From contig JBMOLU010000058.1 of assembly GCA_049325275.1 (NCBI GenBank), positions 124,001 to 188,000 of the forward strand: 64,000 nucleotides of DNA. Reading direction: 5' to 3'. A program made the translations under genes and the position numbers. The notes below the pieces were generated by a model. That model saw only the letters and a list, made by a program, of their open reading frames with translations, searched no databases and had not been told where the DNA came from. This stretch comes from CAIQJJ01 sp049325275 (GTDB lineage: Bacteria; Chloroflexota; Anaerolineae; Anaerolineales; UBA4823). Shown one piece after another: positions 42,904 through 52,209 of this stretch (the first letter of the stretch is position 1; every line of letters begins with the position of its first letter).

Positions 42904-44025
42904 ATGGCAGTAAAACTTCTCCTTGATACGGATATTGGCTCTGATATTGATGACGCCGTTTGCCTGGCATACCTGCTGGCCAACCCCGAGTGTGAACTGC
43001 TTGGCGTCACGACCGTTAGCGGTGAGGGCGAGCAGCGGGCGCAAATGGCGTCGGCGCTGTGCGCGCTGGCCGGCCGGGAGGTGCCTATCCATATTGGCCG
43101 CGAGCATCCTTTGATCCCTGGCCTGGCCTGGCAGCCCAAATGCCCGCAGGCCGATGCGCTGGCGCGCTGGAAGCACGATACCGGCTTCCCGCGCGGCCAG
43201 GCGGTCGAGTTTATGCGCCGGGCGATCCGTGACCATCCCGGTGAAGTTACTTTACTGGCTATCGGCCCGTTGACCAACGTGGCCGCCCTCTTTGCTGCCG
43301 ATGCGGAAATTCCCGCTTTGCTGCGTTCGCTGGTGTTGATGGGTGGTGTCTTTACCAACCGGTTGGCAGGGGTTGGCCCGCTGGAATGGAACGCCATGCT
43401 CGATCCCGGGGCAACGGCCATCGTTTACGGCCAGGCGCCCACGATCTTTCGTTCGATTGGTCTGGATGTCACTTGCCAGGTGAAGATGCCTGCCGCTGAA
43501 GTACGCCGGCGCTTCCAGGTTCCGCTGTTGCGTCCGGTGCTCGATTTCGCCGAAATCTGGTTTCGTGAACGCCCGGAGATCACATTTCACGATCCGCTGG
43601 CGGCTGCCACCATTTTCGACCCCGAAATTTGCGCTTTCGAGCGCGGCTGCGTGACGGTGGAACTGGCCAGCCCACGTTTGCCTGGCATGACGCACTGGGC
43701 GGCTGACCCAGATGGCCCGCATGAGGTGGCCTTGCAGGTCGATCCCCAGCGTTTCTTCGAGCACTTTTTTGCTTGCTTTCCAGGCGAAAGCGCCGCCTTT
43801 CCAGGCGCTATTCTTCCGCCGCTTGCAGACTCACCGCTTTTGAGCTTGAAAGATCGTCTGAAAAGCCAGGTAAAAGCTTCCGTCAGCGATGCGCTAATGC
43901 CCTTGCTTCAAGCTTCTTTCAACGAGGCCCTGGCTGCCGAGAATATCGCGCTCTCCGGGCCGGAGCGCCGGCGCCTGTTCGAACAGGTGGCAAAAGACAT
44001 CTTGGCCGGTTTTGGAGAAGAATAG
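42904..44025 (+). CDS. Nucleoside hydrolase (IUNH family)
   Basis: The 373-residue protein starts with the calcium-binding DTDIGSDIDD signature at residues 8-17. AIGPLTNVA and the downstream LVLMGG stretch also fit the family, which cleaves the N-glycosidic bond of ribonucleosides. It is longer than usual by about 60 residues at the C-terminus, where a helical tail (SLKDRLKSQVKASV and ALSGPERRRLFEQ-type segment) of unknown role is found. The ribosome site is weak. The gene ends 1 bp before the NIF3-like gene and is probably co-transcribed with it. Confidence 0.88.
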   Translation: MAVKLLLDTDIGSDIDDAVCLAYLLANPECELLGVTTVSGEGEQRAQMASALCALAGREVPIHIGREHPLIPGLAWQPKCPQADALARWKHDTGFPRGQAVEFMRRAIRDHPGEVTLLAIGPLTNVAALFAADAEIPALLRSLVLMGGVFTNRLAGVGPLEWNAMLDPGATAIVYGQAPTIFRSIGLDVTCQVKMPAAEVRRRFQVPLLRPVLDFAEIWFRERPEITFHDPLAAATIFDPEICAFERGCVTVELASPRLPGMTHWAADPDGPHEVALQVDPQRFFEHFFACFPGESAAFPGAILPPLADSPLLSLKDRLKSQVKASVSDALMPLLQASFNEALAAENIALSGPERRRLFEQVAKDILAGFGEE

Positions 44026-44026
44026 T

Positions 44027-44809
44027 ATGGTCACCGTTCATGCCGTTATCGATACCATCCTCGGGGCGATCCCTGGTTCGTTTGCCAGCGATACGGTGGA
44101 CACCCTCAAGGCCGGTGATCCTTCCGCCGAAGTGACCGGCATCGTCACCACATTTCTCGCCAGCCAGGCCGTCCTGCAGAAAGCCGTAGACCTGCGCGCC
44201 AATCTGATCATCACTCACGAGCCGACTTTCTACAACCATCCCGATCGCGTTGACTGGCTGGCCGGTGACCCGGTTTATCAGGCCAAGTACCGGTTCATCG
44301 CCGAGCATCACCTGAATATCTGGCGTTTCCACGACAACCTGCATACCTGCCGGCCGGATCCCACCTTTGCCGGCATCACCGCTGCGCTCGGATGGGGTGC
44401 TTACGAAACCCAGCCCGCCCAGTATCGCCTGCCACCCGTTACGTTGCATGAACTGGCCCAGGCGCTCAAAACTGGCCTGGGTGCCAGCACCCTGCGGGTG
44501 ATCGGCAGCCCGGACCTTATCTGCCGCAGCGCTGCGGTCCTGGTCGGCGCCTGGGGTGGCATCAACCAGATGTCGCTCTGGCGCGAAACGGATGTGGATG
44601 TGTTGATCGTCGGCGAAACACCAGAGTGGGAAACGGTTGAATACGCCCGCGATGCAGTGCTTCAGGGGCGTGCAAAAGCATTGATCGTGACCGGCCACGC
44701 CAATTCTGAAGAACCTGGCATGAAGTGGCTGGTGGGGTGGCTGCGTCCCATGTTCCCGGGCTTACCTGTTCAACACGTGCCGGTAGGAGATCCGTTCCGG
44801 TTTGTGTAG
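44027..44809 (+). CDS. NIF3-like dinuclear metal-centre protein
   Basis: The 260-residue protein belongs to the NIF3/YbgI/DUF34 family, a hexameric toroid with two metal ions per subunit. Metal-ligand regions are seen as ITHEPTFY (usually THHP), HDNLHT and GHANSEEPG (GHxxSE). Family function is unsettled; GTP cyclohydrolase-like and metal-insertion roles have been proposed. The glutamate in THEP where a histidine is common is worth noting. GGAG lies in the end of the previous gene, supporting ATG 44027 rather than the TTG at 44012. Confidence 0.85.
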   Translation: MVTVHAVIDTILGAIPGSFASDTVDTLKAGDPSAEVTGIVTTFLASQAVLQKAVDLRANLIITHEPTFYNHPDRVDWLAGDPVYQAKYRFIAEHHLNIWRFHDNLHTCRPDPTFAGITAALGWGAYETQPAQYRLPPVTLHELAQALKTGLGASTLRVIGSPDLICRSAAVLVGAWGGINQMSLWRETDVDVLIVGETPEWETVEYARDAVLQGRAKALIVTGHANSEEPGMKWLVGWLRPMFPGLPVQHVPVGDPFRFV

Positions 44810-44994
44810 GTGCTGGGGGCTTACGAGATATTTTTTGGGGCTCTCCCGGCTTCGCCGTGAAAGGGATTCTTCACATTCAACCCGGAAGCCCATTTTTTGG
44901 TTCTTTCGGCTCTTTGAAGGGGTGGCTCGTTCCCCGTAATGTGATATAATTTATCGCAATTATCTCATTTGCGACTTTCTTTGAGGAGGCCACT

Positions 44995-45468
44995 ATGTTT
45001 GATCGAGTTTCAAGAAAGAATACCTGGATATTATTCATTTTGCCGGTTTTTATCTTGAGCGCCTGCGCCGGGCAGGCCGTGACCCAGGCGGTTCCCACGG
45101 CGACGGAGGTGCCCGCACAGGAGCCAACAGCCCTTCCGGAGCAACCTGCGCCAACGGTAGCTGAGCCTGCATCCACTGAAACCGAGACGGCGGTCAGTTT
45201 TTCGAACGATATCTTTCCGATCCTGGAAGCCAACTGTTTGAAGTGCCATGGCGGCGAGCGAACCGCGGAGGGTTTCGACGTCAACAGCTACGAAACCGTA
45301 ATGGCTGGTTCGGATGGTGGGGCGATGGTCGTCCCCGGCGATGCGGAAGCGAGCAAGTTGTTCACGCTCGTCGATACCGGCAAAATGCCGAAGAAGGCCC
45401 CCAAGCTGCCTGACGATCAGATCCAATTGATTCACGACTGGATCGCTGCCGGCGCGCTCGATAATTGA
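44995..45468 (+). CDS. Lipoprotein with single-haem cytochrome c-like domain
   Basis: This 157-residue protein has a signal peptide ending LSAC (lipobox), a Pro/Thr/Glu-rich linker to about residue 65, then one haem c motif CLKCH near residues 82-86. A methionine in GKMPKKAP is the likely distal ligand. The pattern (SNDIFPILEANCLKCHG, then VVPGDAEASKL and QIQLIHDWIAAGA) matches planctomycete-type cytochrome C domains. It would carry electrons at the outer face of the membrane. A TATAAT at 44945-44950 lies 45 bp upstream, without a clear -35; the gap 44810-44994 holds nothing else I can support. Confidence 0.85.
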   Translation: MFDRVSRKNTWILFILPVFILSACAGQAVTQAVPTATEVPAQEPTALPEQPAPTVAEPASTETETAVSFSNDIFPILEANCLKCHGGERTAEGFDVNSYETVMAGSDGGAMVVPGDAEASKLFTLVDTGKMPKKAPKLPDDQIQLIHDWIAAGALDN

Positions 45469-45522
45469 GCGCCGTTTTCCCGTTTTCGAACGGGAATTTA
45501 CCGCTGCTCCGTCCTGAAAAAT

Positions 45523-45560
45523 AAAGGGATGCGAAGGGAAACCTTCCATTCCTTTTTTCT
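45523..45560 (+). terminator. Terminator after the cytochrome lipoprotein gene
   Basis: AAAGG...GAAGG pairs with CCTTC...CCTTT (45523-45555) around a GAAA tetraloop, with ATG/CAT in between, followed by TTTTTTCTTT. A smaller TTCCCGTT/AACGGGAA hairpin at 45477-45496 precedes it. Confidence 0.7.
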
Positions 45561-45678
45561 TTCCTGGCTGCCCGGATAGCTCCATCCTGCCTGGTTGTCT
45601 AACTGAAAAACTTAACCTCCGGCGGGGGATTTCTTGCGTTCCTTTGGTTATCATCGATATGATGAACCTGGAGGAACC

Positions 45679-46143
45679 ATGCAAGAAGATGCCCGCGTCC
45701 TGCGATTTTTCAACAATCAAGCACTGAGCCTCTTTCACAAGGCCGAATTCGCCGGCTGCCTTCGCCGCTTGTGGGCCAGGCTGACCGGGCGGCCCTTTCT
45801 GCTCGATGACTTGGATGCGTGCATTCGGCGTTCTGAAATTGCCGGCCAGCACCACGCCGGCTTGAAAAGCGTACCGATATCCCGCATCCGCGGCACGCAA
45901 GGAAAAGCGGGCGAATTCGACGCCGATTTTCACCCCATGCAGGAGCGCAGCCGGGCGCGTTGGGTCAATATTGCCCTGCACAGGCTGCGCGGCCACGATC
46001 TGCCCCCCGTGGAGCTGATCCAGGTCAACGATACCTATTACGTCCGTGACGGCCACCATCGCATTTCGGTCAGCCGCTCGCTTGGGCAAACCTACGTCGA
46101 TGCCCAGGTGACGATGATGTACTTGAAAAGCCGGGTCTCTTGA
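45679..46143 (+). CDS. Small protein with ParB/sulfiredoxin-like DGHHR motif
   Basis: The protein has 154 residues. The C-terminal 50 (PPVELIQVNDTYYVRDGHHRIS) contain the DGHHR pattern of the ParB N-terminal/sulfiredoxin fold, which in that superfamily binds or hydrolyses nucleotides. The N-terminal half is Arg-rich and unrecognised. There is no helix-turn-helix, so it is not a canonical ParB. GGAGG sits 5 bases before ATG 45679, so the longer frame from 45634 is rejected. It is followed by a good terminator. Function is unknown. Confidence 0.6.
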   Translation: MQEDARVLRFFNNQALSLFHKAEFAGCLRRLWARLTGRPFLLDDLDACIRRSEIAGQHHAGLKSVPISRIRGTQGKAGEFDADFHPMQERSRARWVNIALHRLRGHDLPPVELIQVNDTYYVRDGHHRISVSRSLGQTYVDAQVTMMYLKSRVS

Positions 46144-46188
46144 GGAAGCACTTTTGCTCGAAGGCGAGAGATCCATTTTCTCCACAAA

Positions 46189-46230
46189 GCGTATGCGGCG
46201 GTTCATCGAACCGCCGCATACGCCTTTTTC
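46189..46230 (+). terminator. Terminator after the DGHHR protein gene
   Basis: GCGTATGCGGCGGTT (46189-46203) pairs perfectly with AACCGCCGCATACGC (46209-46223) around a 5-base loop, followed by CTTTTTC. The 46231-46416 gap beyond it holds no gene I can support. Confidence 0.9.
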
Positions 46231-46416
46231 GTTAGGGTCGCGCAGAGCCGTTTGCACAGACTCATAGCGTAAAAGCCGGCACTGCCTTGGCCGGTTTAAT
46301 TGGCTGGTCTGCTATGAAGGTTGTAGCTCTCTTTTGCCACCCGGCCAGCCTTTTCCCGAATGCCTACAAGCCTTGCGAGACAAAATTCCTGCGGTCTTCC
46401 ACCAGAAGCCAGGCTT

Positions 46417-46803
46417 TTACAGCAGGGCTTTTATGCCGGCGAGCACTTCTCCGGCCGGCGCCCCCTTCCAGATGAAACTGGCTCCCGCCTGATTTGCCAG
46501 TTGCGTATCGTCCAGGTTGACGCTGAGCAGGACGATTTTTAGGTTCGGGTAGGCTTTGTGCAATAGTTGGCTCATTGCTGGTGCCTGGGACCCATAGAGG
46601 CTCCAGTCGAGCAGCAAGATATCGGGAGGATAAGCGGCCAGCGCTTGAATCAGCCCTTCGACGCTTTCGGCTTCACGCACCTCTACCAGGTTCAGCTTGC
46701 AACTTAACAGCAAGGCGAGGGCCTTGCGCGTCGCCGGATCCGGGTCTGCGATCAGCACATGCGGCGCCGGGGTTTCTCTCACGTTTGGCAGGGCTAGGCT
46801 CAT
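46417..46803 (-). CDS. Stand-alone response-regulator receiver protein
   Basis: The 128-residue protein is a lone CheY-like receiver. The phosphoacceptor is Asp66 in DILLLDWS, the acidic pair lies in IADPDP, the switch serine is in VLLSV and the conserved lysine is in WKGAP. There is no output domain. ATG 46803 is used because the frame upstream overlaps the next gene; its ribosome site (GAGG) is unusually close. It follows the NarL-type regulator and sensor kinase on the same strand, so it may be a second target or a phosphate sink of that kinase. Confidence 0.75.
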   Translation of the reverse strand: MSLALPNVRETPAPHVLIADPDPATRKALALLLSCKLNLVEVREAESVEGLIQALAAYPPDILLLDWSLYGSQAPAMSQLLHKAYPNLKIVLLSVNLDDTQLANQAGASFIWKGAPAGEVLAGIKALL

Positions 46804-46879
46804 ACCTCGTTTATAGCGCTGCTTGAGCGCCGGTGCCCTGTCCGTGAGTGTTGATCGGGCCTGTCCGGCCGACCGGTTA

Positions 46880-47506
46880 TTAAACCAGCTTGCGTTCCAG
46901 GGCGATCTTGACCGCTTCAACCCGGCTGTCGACGCCTAACTTTTGAAAGATATTGGAAACGTGAAACTTGACCGTACCGAGGCTGATGATCAACCTTTCG
47001 GCAATTTCGTTGTTGTTGAGGCCGTCTACCAGGCAGTGCAGCACTTCACGTTCGCGTTCGGTCATATCGCTGCCGGGAAGTTGCGGCTGAGTGAGCGATT
47101 CTGCCAATACCTGGGCCGCCTCAGGTGAAAGCGTCATGCGCCCGGCCTGGGCCGAGCGGATAGCATTGGCCAGCTCGGCGGCGCTGACGTTCTTTTGTAA
47201 GTAACCGCTGGCACCCGCTTGCAGCGCACCCTGCACCATGGCCTGTTCGGAGAAACTGGTCAACGCGATGATTTTGATCTTGGGATACTTTTGATGGATT
47301 TGCCGCGTGGCGGTGATGCCGTCGAGCTCTGGCATCATCAGATCCATCAAAATGACGTCCGGTTGGTGCAGGGCGGCCAGTTGGACGGCCTCGGTGCCGT
47401 TGCCTGCCTCCGCAACCAGTTCCAGATCTTTGTTGACCAGCAGGAACTTGCTCAACCCGCTGCGGACTACGGCATGATCGTCTGCAATAAGGATTCTGAT
47501 CGTCAT
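46880..47506 (-). CDS. NarL/LuxR-family response regulator
   Basis: The 208-residue protein has a receiver domain with Asp55 in VILMDLMMP and a C-terminal LuxR-type helix-turn-helix (about 145-205) with LTEREREVL-like MTEREREVLHCL and GTVKFHVSNIFQKL. It would bind DNA when phosphorylated. It lies 24 bp downstream of the sensor kinase gene and is almost certainly its cognate partner, since the kinase is of the HisKA_3 (NarX-like) type that pairs with NarL-type regulators. Confidence 0.92.
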   Translation of the reverse strand: MTIRILIADDHAVVRSGLSKFLLVNKDLELVAEAGNGTEAVQLAALHQPDVILMDLMMPELDGITATRQIHQKYPKIKIIALTSFSEQAMVQGALQAGASGYLQKNVSAAELANAIRSAQAGRMTLSPEAAQVLAESLTQPQLPGSDMTEREREVLHCLVDGLNNNEIAERLIISLGTVKFHVSNIFQKLGVDSRVEAVKIALERKLV

Positions 47507-47530
47507 TTTCTTCTTACTCCAAAAGCTTGT

Positions 47531-50500
47531 TTAGACTTCCGTCGTCTCTTCCACCCACGTTACGCTGACCGTGGTTCCGCGGCCGGGGGCACTGCTTACC
47601 TGCAAATCGGCGCCGATGGCCTCGGCGCGCTCGCGCATGATGCGTTGGCCCATGCTGGCCGGCCTGACCTGCGCCGCATCGAAACCGACGCCATTATCGC
47701 GGATTTCCAGGTTTGCACCGGCCGGCGAAAGCGCCAGATGGACCTCCACGTGCGTGGCGCGGGCATATTTGAAGATGTTGTTGAGACTTTCCTGGGCAAT
47801 GCGGTAGAGCCCGACCTGTACTTCGGGCGGCAGGCTACGTTCGCCTTCGACCGTCAGGGTGACCGGTAAGCGGGCGCGGCCGATCAGGGCTTCGGCCAAC
47901 TGGCGCAGCAGGTCAGCCAGGCGCGCCTGCGTCAGCGCCGCGGGCCGCAGTTCGAGCAGCAGCGTACGCATTTCGGCCAGCGCGCCGCGTGTGAGTTGGC
48001 GCAGTTCCTCGGTCGATTTTTGCGCTTCGTCGGCATCCACCGTCCATAAATCGGGCAGGACCTCGGCGATCAGGCTGGCGGCGAACAGGGTTTGCGTCAC
48101 GGCGTCGTGCAGGTCACGCGCCAGGCGGGTCCGTTCGGCCACCACGGCCTCTTCGGCGGCCTTGGCGGCCAGGGCCTCTTCGACGCGTTGGCGTTGCTCG
48201 ATTTCTTCCAGCAGGCGGATGTTGGCCTCGGCCAGTTCGAACGTGCGCTCTTCCACGCGCTGTTCGAGCGTGCGGCGGTACTCTGCTTCTTGCGCGGCCA
48301 GTTTTTCGGCGGAGCGTTTTTCTTCGGTGATATCTTCGATCATCCCGATGGCATATAGCGGCCGGCCGCCATCGCCGCGTACCAGGGAAAAGTTCACCCG
48401 TCCCCAAAAGAATGTGCCATCCTTGCGAACGTAGCGCTTTTCGACCAGGTACTGGTTACGCTTTCCGGCGGCCAGTTCGGTGAACCAATCTTTGTCGGCG
48501 TCGCGATCGTCTTCCATGGCGAGCAGTGAAGGATTCAACGCACTCATTTCATCGGCCGTGTAGCCGGTCAGGCGGGCGGCCGTCGGGTTGATTTGGATAA
48601 TGCGCCGGTCCAGCGTTGTCACAGCCACGCCCACCGCGGCATTGTCCAGGATGGCTCGGAAGCGCGCCTCCGACTCGCGTAGCGCCAGGGCGTCGCGTTT
48701 TTGCTGGTCGATGTCTTCCACCATCATGACCAGGTAAAGCACCTGCCCGGATGAATCGCGCACGGCCGAGACCGTCTGCCGTACCCAATACGGATAGCCA
48801 TCCGGCCGGACGTAGCGCTTTTCCACCTGGAAGGCGCTGCGTTTTCCGGCGAGCAGTTCATCGAGTTCTACGTGGCCTAATTCCCGATCCTCGGCGTAGG
48901 TTAATTCTGTGCCGGATGTTTGCATCAGCGCTTCGCAACTACGCCCGGACATTTGTACCAGGGCTTCGTTGGCTTCGATAATACGCCAGTTCAACCCGAC
49001 CAGGGCGATGCCGATGGCGGCATTCTCGAACATGGCTTGGAAGCGCGCTTGCGAAACCGAAAGTTCTTCGGCCGCATGGCGGGCAAGTTCGGCCTGTGCA
49101 TGGCGCAGTTCTTGCGTACGCTGCGTCACCTGGAATTCCAACTCACGCTTTTGCGCCTGGACGGCCTGCATGCGGTAGATGTATGCCACGCCAAAAGTGG
49201 CCAGCACGGCCAGCACGATTCCGCCGGCAAACCAGCGCGTTTGCCAGAAGGGTGGGATGACCTGCAACGGGATCGATGCGCCGCTTTCATTCCAAACGCC
49301 GTCGCTGTTGGCCGCTTTGACGCGAAACGTGTATTCTCCGCCCGGCAGGTTGGTGTAGCTGGCATAGCGGCGGCTGCCGGCATCGACCCAATCGAGGTCG
49401 AAACCTTCCAGTTTATAGGCGTAGCGGTTTTTTTCAGGAGCGTGGTAATCCAACGCCGCAAACTCGAAGGCGATGAAGTTTTGCCAGTGAAAGATCTCCA
49501 GACGGCTTTTGCCGGAAAGATCGGCCTGGACCGGTTCGTTGAAGACCCGAACGGTGGTAACGGCGACCGGCGGCGGCGTGGTGTTATCGTCGACGAGGAG
49601 CGGATCGAAGGCGTTGAAGCCGTTCACACCGCCAAAGTACATAACCCCGCGGCGATCGGTGTAAGCTGCGCCGCCGTCGAACTCGTTGCTTTGCAGGCCA
49701 TCGGTCGCGTCGTAGCGCTTGAAGGTCTCTTCCTGGGGATCGAAGCGCACCAACCCGTTGCCGGTGCTGATCCATAAACGCCCCCGGGCGTCTTCTTCTA
49801 TCCCCATGATCGTTTCGTTCGGCAGGCCGTCTTGCAGGCGGTAACGGGTGAAACTGCCGTCGGTGTCGAGACGGTTCAGCCCGGCCTGCGTCCCGACCCA
49901 CAAATTGCCCTGTTTGTCCTCGTGCAGCACCCATACTGCATTGTTGCTGAGCGAACGCATATCGGCAGGGTTGTGCTGGAAGCGCCGGAAGCTGTTGCTG
50001 CCGCCATCGTAGCGGTTCAAGCCGCTATCCCAGGTCCCGACCCAAAGCGTGCCGCTCGAATCGGCCAACAAGGATGTGCAGGCGCTGGAACTGACGGAGG
50101 CCGCATCGGCCGGATCGTTCCGGTAAGTGGTCACCTGGCCGGTTTGCGGGTCGACGCGCTGAAGGCCGTTGAAGGTGCCCAACCATATCCCTTGCGGCGT
50201 TTCGGCCATGGTGTAGGTCAAATCGGTCAGGGCGCTTTGCGGGTCGTCCGCATCGAGCAGCACGGGATCGAACGTGCCACGATCGGGATCGAAATGGCTG
50301 ACACCGGCCATGTGCGCCACCCAAAGCCGGCCCGTGACATCTTCCAGTATGTGGTTGACGGTATCGCTGGGCAGGCTGTGCGGGTCGGATGGGTCGCTGC
50401 GGTAGGCGTGAAATTCGTTCCGCGCGCGATCCCATTGATTCAAACCGCCGCCCCAGGTTGCCACCCAAAAGCGCCCGCGAGAGTCTTCGTAGAAGCCACC

Positions 50501-51697
50501 GATCGTGTTGTGGCTGAGGCTGCTGGCTTCACCCGGCTGGTGGCGGTAGAGGGCAAACTGCGCCGTGCGCGGGTTGAACTTGTTGATGCCACCCGGGACG
50601 GTGCCCAACCAGAGCACCCCGGAGCGATCGGCGAAGATACTCCAGACAGAATTGTGACTCAAGCTGTCGGGGTCGAGCGGGTCGTGCTGTACGCGGCGGA
50701 ATCCATTTTCAGGATGGCGCGGATCGAAGATATTGACGCCGCCCTGCCAGGTGCCGATCCACAGTGGCCCGCCAGGCTCCTGCCAGATGCAAAGGATGTT
50801 ATCGGCGCTCAAGCTGTTGGGGTCGTTTCCATCGTTACGAAAATAGGTAAAGCTGCCGTCGGCGTTGAGGCGATTCAGGCCGCCGCCTTCGAGGTTGAAA
50901 CCACCGGTGCCCACCCAAAGAACGCCTTGCTCGTCCTGCCACAAGGCCGAAACGCTGCCGCTGCTCAATCCGCCTGGCTGCTGAGGAGAGACCCCATAAC
51001 GGGTGAACGTACCGTCCGCGTTCAGGCGGTTGAGGCCGTTGCCGGGAATTCCGAGGCCGCCTGTGCCGACCCATAAGCTGCCCTGCGCGTCTTCATAGAT
51101 CGCGGCGATGTTGTTGGCGCTGAGGGTCTGCGGGTTGCCGGGTTGGCTGTAGAAATGTTCGAAGCCGCTTCCCGTGTAACGCTCGAGGCCGTTGGCCGTG
51201 CCGATCCACAGGTCGCCGGTCTGGCTGAACAACAGGCTGGTGACGGTGTCGTCGCTTAGGCTGGTTACATCGTTGGAATCGTGCCGGAAGATCGTGAACT
51301 CCCCCGTTTGCGGGTCGTACCGGTTCAACCCGCCGCCCCACGTGCCGATCCAGATTGTCTCGTCGTGAGGGCTTTGTGCCAGCGCAATCACGCTGTTATG
51401 GTTCAGGCTGTTTTCGTTTTCCGGGTCGTTGCGGTAGACGGTGAAGTTGTAACCGTCGTATCGATTCAACCCGTCTTGGGTGCCAAACCACAGATAGCCT
51501 TGCCGATCTTGCATGCTGGCCAAAATGGCGCTTTGCGAAAGCCCGTCTTCCAAGCCCAGGTGTTCGAAGTGTAACGGCCGGGCCGGCAAAGCGTGGGTCG
51601 TCGATTGGCTGGTTGGCAGGGATGAAAAATTGGCGCTGGCCGTAACCGCAGGAAACAAGAGCAAGCACAAAATCAAACCGGCCAGGATGCGTCGCAT
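47531..51697 (-). CDS. Sensor histidine kinase with two-component propeller, Y_Y_Y, two PAS and HisKA_3 domains
   Basis: The protein has 1388 residues. A signal peptide (about 1-22) is followed by about 14 regulator-propeller repeats (LWFGTQDGLNRYD, IWIGTWGGGLNRYD and so on) that fold into extracytoplasmic beta-propellers. A Y_Y_Y domain (YAYKLEGFDLDWV) comes next, then a membrane helix near residues 855-875. The cytoplasmic part has two PAS domains (each with RYVRxDG), a coiled coil, the HisKA_3 motif RDLHDAVTQTLF with His1197 and an ATPase domain with NNIFKYA and DNGVGFD. Such periplasmic propellers often sense glycans in Bacteroidetes; the signal here is unknown. Unlike classic hybrid systems it has no fused regulator. 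Confidence 0.93.
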   Translation of the reverse strand: MRRILAGLILCLLLFPAVTASANFSSLPTSQSTTHALPARPLHFEHLGLEDGLSQSAILASMQDRQGYLWFGTQDGLNRYDGYNFTVYRNDPENENSLNHNSVIALAQSPHDETIWIGTWGGGLNRYDPQTGEFTIFRHDSNDVTSLSDDTVTSLLFSQTGDLWIGTANGLERYTGSGFEHFYSQPGNPQTLSANNIAAIYEDAQGSLWVGTGGLGIPGNGLNRLNADGTFTRYGVSPQQPGGLSSGSVSALWQDEQGVLWVGTGGFNLEGGGLNRLNADGSFTYFRNDGNDPNSLSADNILCIWQEPGGPLWIGTWQGGVNIFDPRHPENGFRRVQHDPLDPDSLSHNSVWSIFADRSGVLWLGTVPGGINKFNPRTAQFALYRHQPGEASSLSHNTIGGFYEDSRGRFWVATWGGGLNQWDRARNEFHAYRSDPSDPHSLPSDTVNHILEDVTGRLWVAHMAGVSHFDPDRGTFDPVLLDADDPQSALTDLTYTMAETPQGIWLGTFNGLQRVDPQTGQVTTYRNDPADAASVSSSACTSLLADSSGTLWVGTWDSGLNRYDGGSNSFRRFQHNPADMRSLSNNAVWVLHEDKQGNLWVGTQAGLNRLDTDGSFTRYRLQDGLPNETIMGIEEDARGRLWISTGNGLVRFDPQEETFKRYDATDGLQSNEFDGGAAYTDRRGVMYFGGVNGFNAFDPLLVDDNTTPPPVAVTTVRVFNEPVQADLSGKSRLEIFHWQNFIAFEFAALDYHAPEKNRYAYKLEGFDLDWVDAGSRRYASYTNLPGGEYTFRVKAANSDGVWNESGASIPLQVIPPFWQTRWFAGGIVLAVLATFGVAYIYRMQAVQAQKRELEFQVTQRTQELRHAQAELARHAAEELSVSQARFQAMFENAAIGIALVGLNWRIIEANEALVQMSGRSCEALMQTSGTELTYAEDRELGHVELDELLAGKRSAFQVEKRYVRPDGYPYWVRQTVSAVRDSSGQVLYLVMMVEDIDQQKRDALALRESEARFRAILDNAAVGVAVTTLDRRIIQINPTAARLTGYTADEMSALNPSLLAMEDDRDADKDWFTELAAGKRNQYLVEKRYVRKDGTFFWGRVNFSLVRGDGGRPLYAIGMIEDITEEKRSAEKLAAQEAEYRRTLEQRVEERTFELAEANIRLLEEIEQRQRVEEALAAKAAEEAVVAERTRLARDLHDAVTQTLFAASLIAEVLPDLWTVDADEAQKSTEELRQLTRGALAEMRTLLLELRPAALTQARLADLLRQLAEALIGRARLPVTLTVEGERSLPPEVQVGLYRIAQESLNNIFKYARATHVEVHLALSPAGANLEIRDNGVGFDAAQVRPASMGQRIMRERAEAIGADLQVSSAPGRGTTVSVTWVEETTEV

Positions 51698-51771
51698 GGC
51701 TTGATTTTAACACGGGTTCGCCAAAACTCGCGTGTCCATCGCAAGCCAGGAGCAGACACGTGGGACTGCTC

Positions 51772-52200
51772 CTACGCCCCTCCCAGGGATTGCGGTTGCT
51801 CCGGCGCGTTCATGTGGATGATGAACTGCTTGACATCTTCCTCCGAGCCAAAATAGACCTCGAATTCTTCCTTTTTGAGGGCCGCCAACTCCCATTGTTC
51901 GTCTGACATGTCCATGCACTTGGGTTTGCATGCTTCCACGCACTGCGCACAGAACGTGCAGCGGTCTACGTGGTAGCGCATGACGAAGCGCTTGGCGGCG
52001 CGGTCGATGGTCGTCAGCTCGAGAGCGTTGGAAGGGCAGTCTTTACAGCACAGCATGCAACCTGTGCAGCGGCTGGGATCCCAGACGAGCTTACCACGCA
52101 GCCGATCGGGTGCGGCAGTTTTCTCGAAGGGATATTGCCGTGTTGCGGGCTTTTTGAAAAGCGAGCGCAGCACATCAGAAATCATGACGCCGAATCTCAT
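51772..52200 (-). CDS. Hydrogenase ferredoxin-like subunit, 2x[4Fe-4S]
   Basis: The 142-residue protein has two CxxCxxCxxxC clusters: Cys45/48/51/55 (followed by P) and Cys81/84/87/91. It matches the NuoI/HycF/EchF type of electron-transfer subunit. In a group 4 hydrogenase it links an electron donor such as ferredoxin to the small subunit. The C-terminal 45 residues are acidic and not conserved with NuoI. AGGAG lies before ATG 52200. It is the last gene of the nine-gene cluster. Confidence 0.85.
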   Translation of the reverse strand: MRFGVMISDVLRSLFKKPATRQYPFEKTAAPDRLRGKLVWDPSRCTGCMLCCKDCPSNALELTTIDRAAKRFVMRYHVDRCTFCAQCVEACKPKCMDMSDEQWELAALKKEEFEVYFGSEEDVKQFIIHMNAPEQPQSLGGA

Positions 52201-52209
52201 ACCACACTC

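Noticed and set aside
49832..51076. 414-codon plus-strand frame opposite the propeller kinase
   Set aside because: Its apparent repeats simply mirror the propeller repeats of the real gene.
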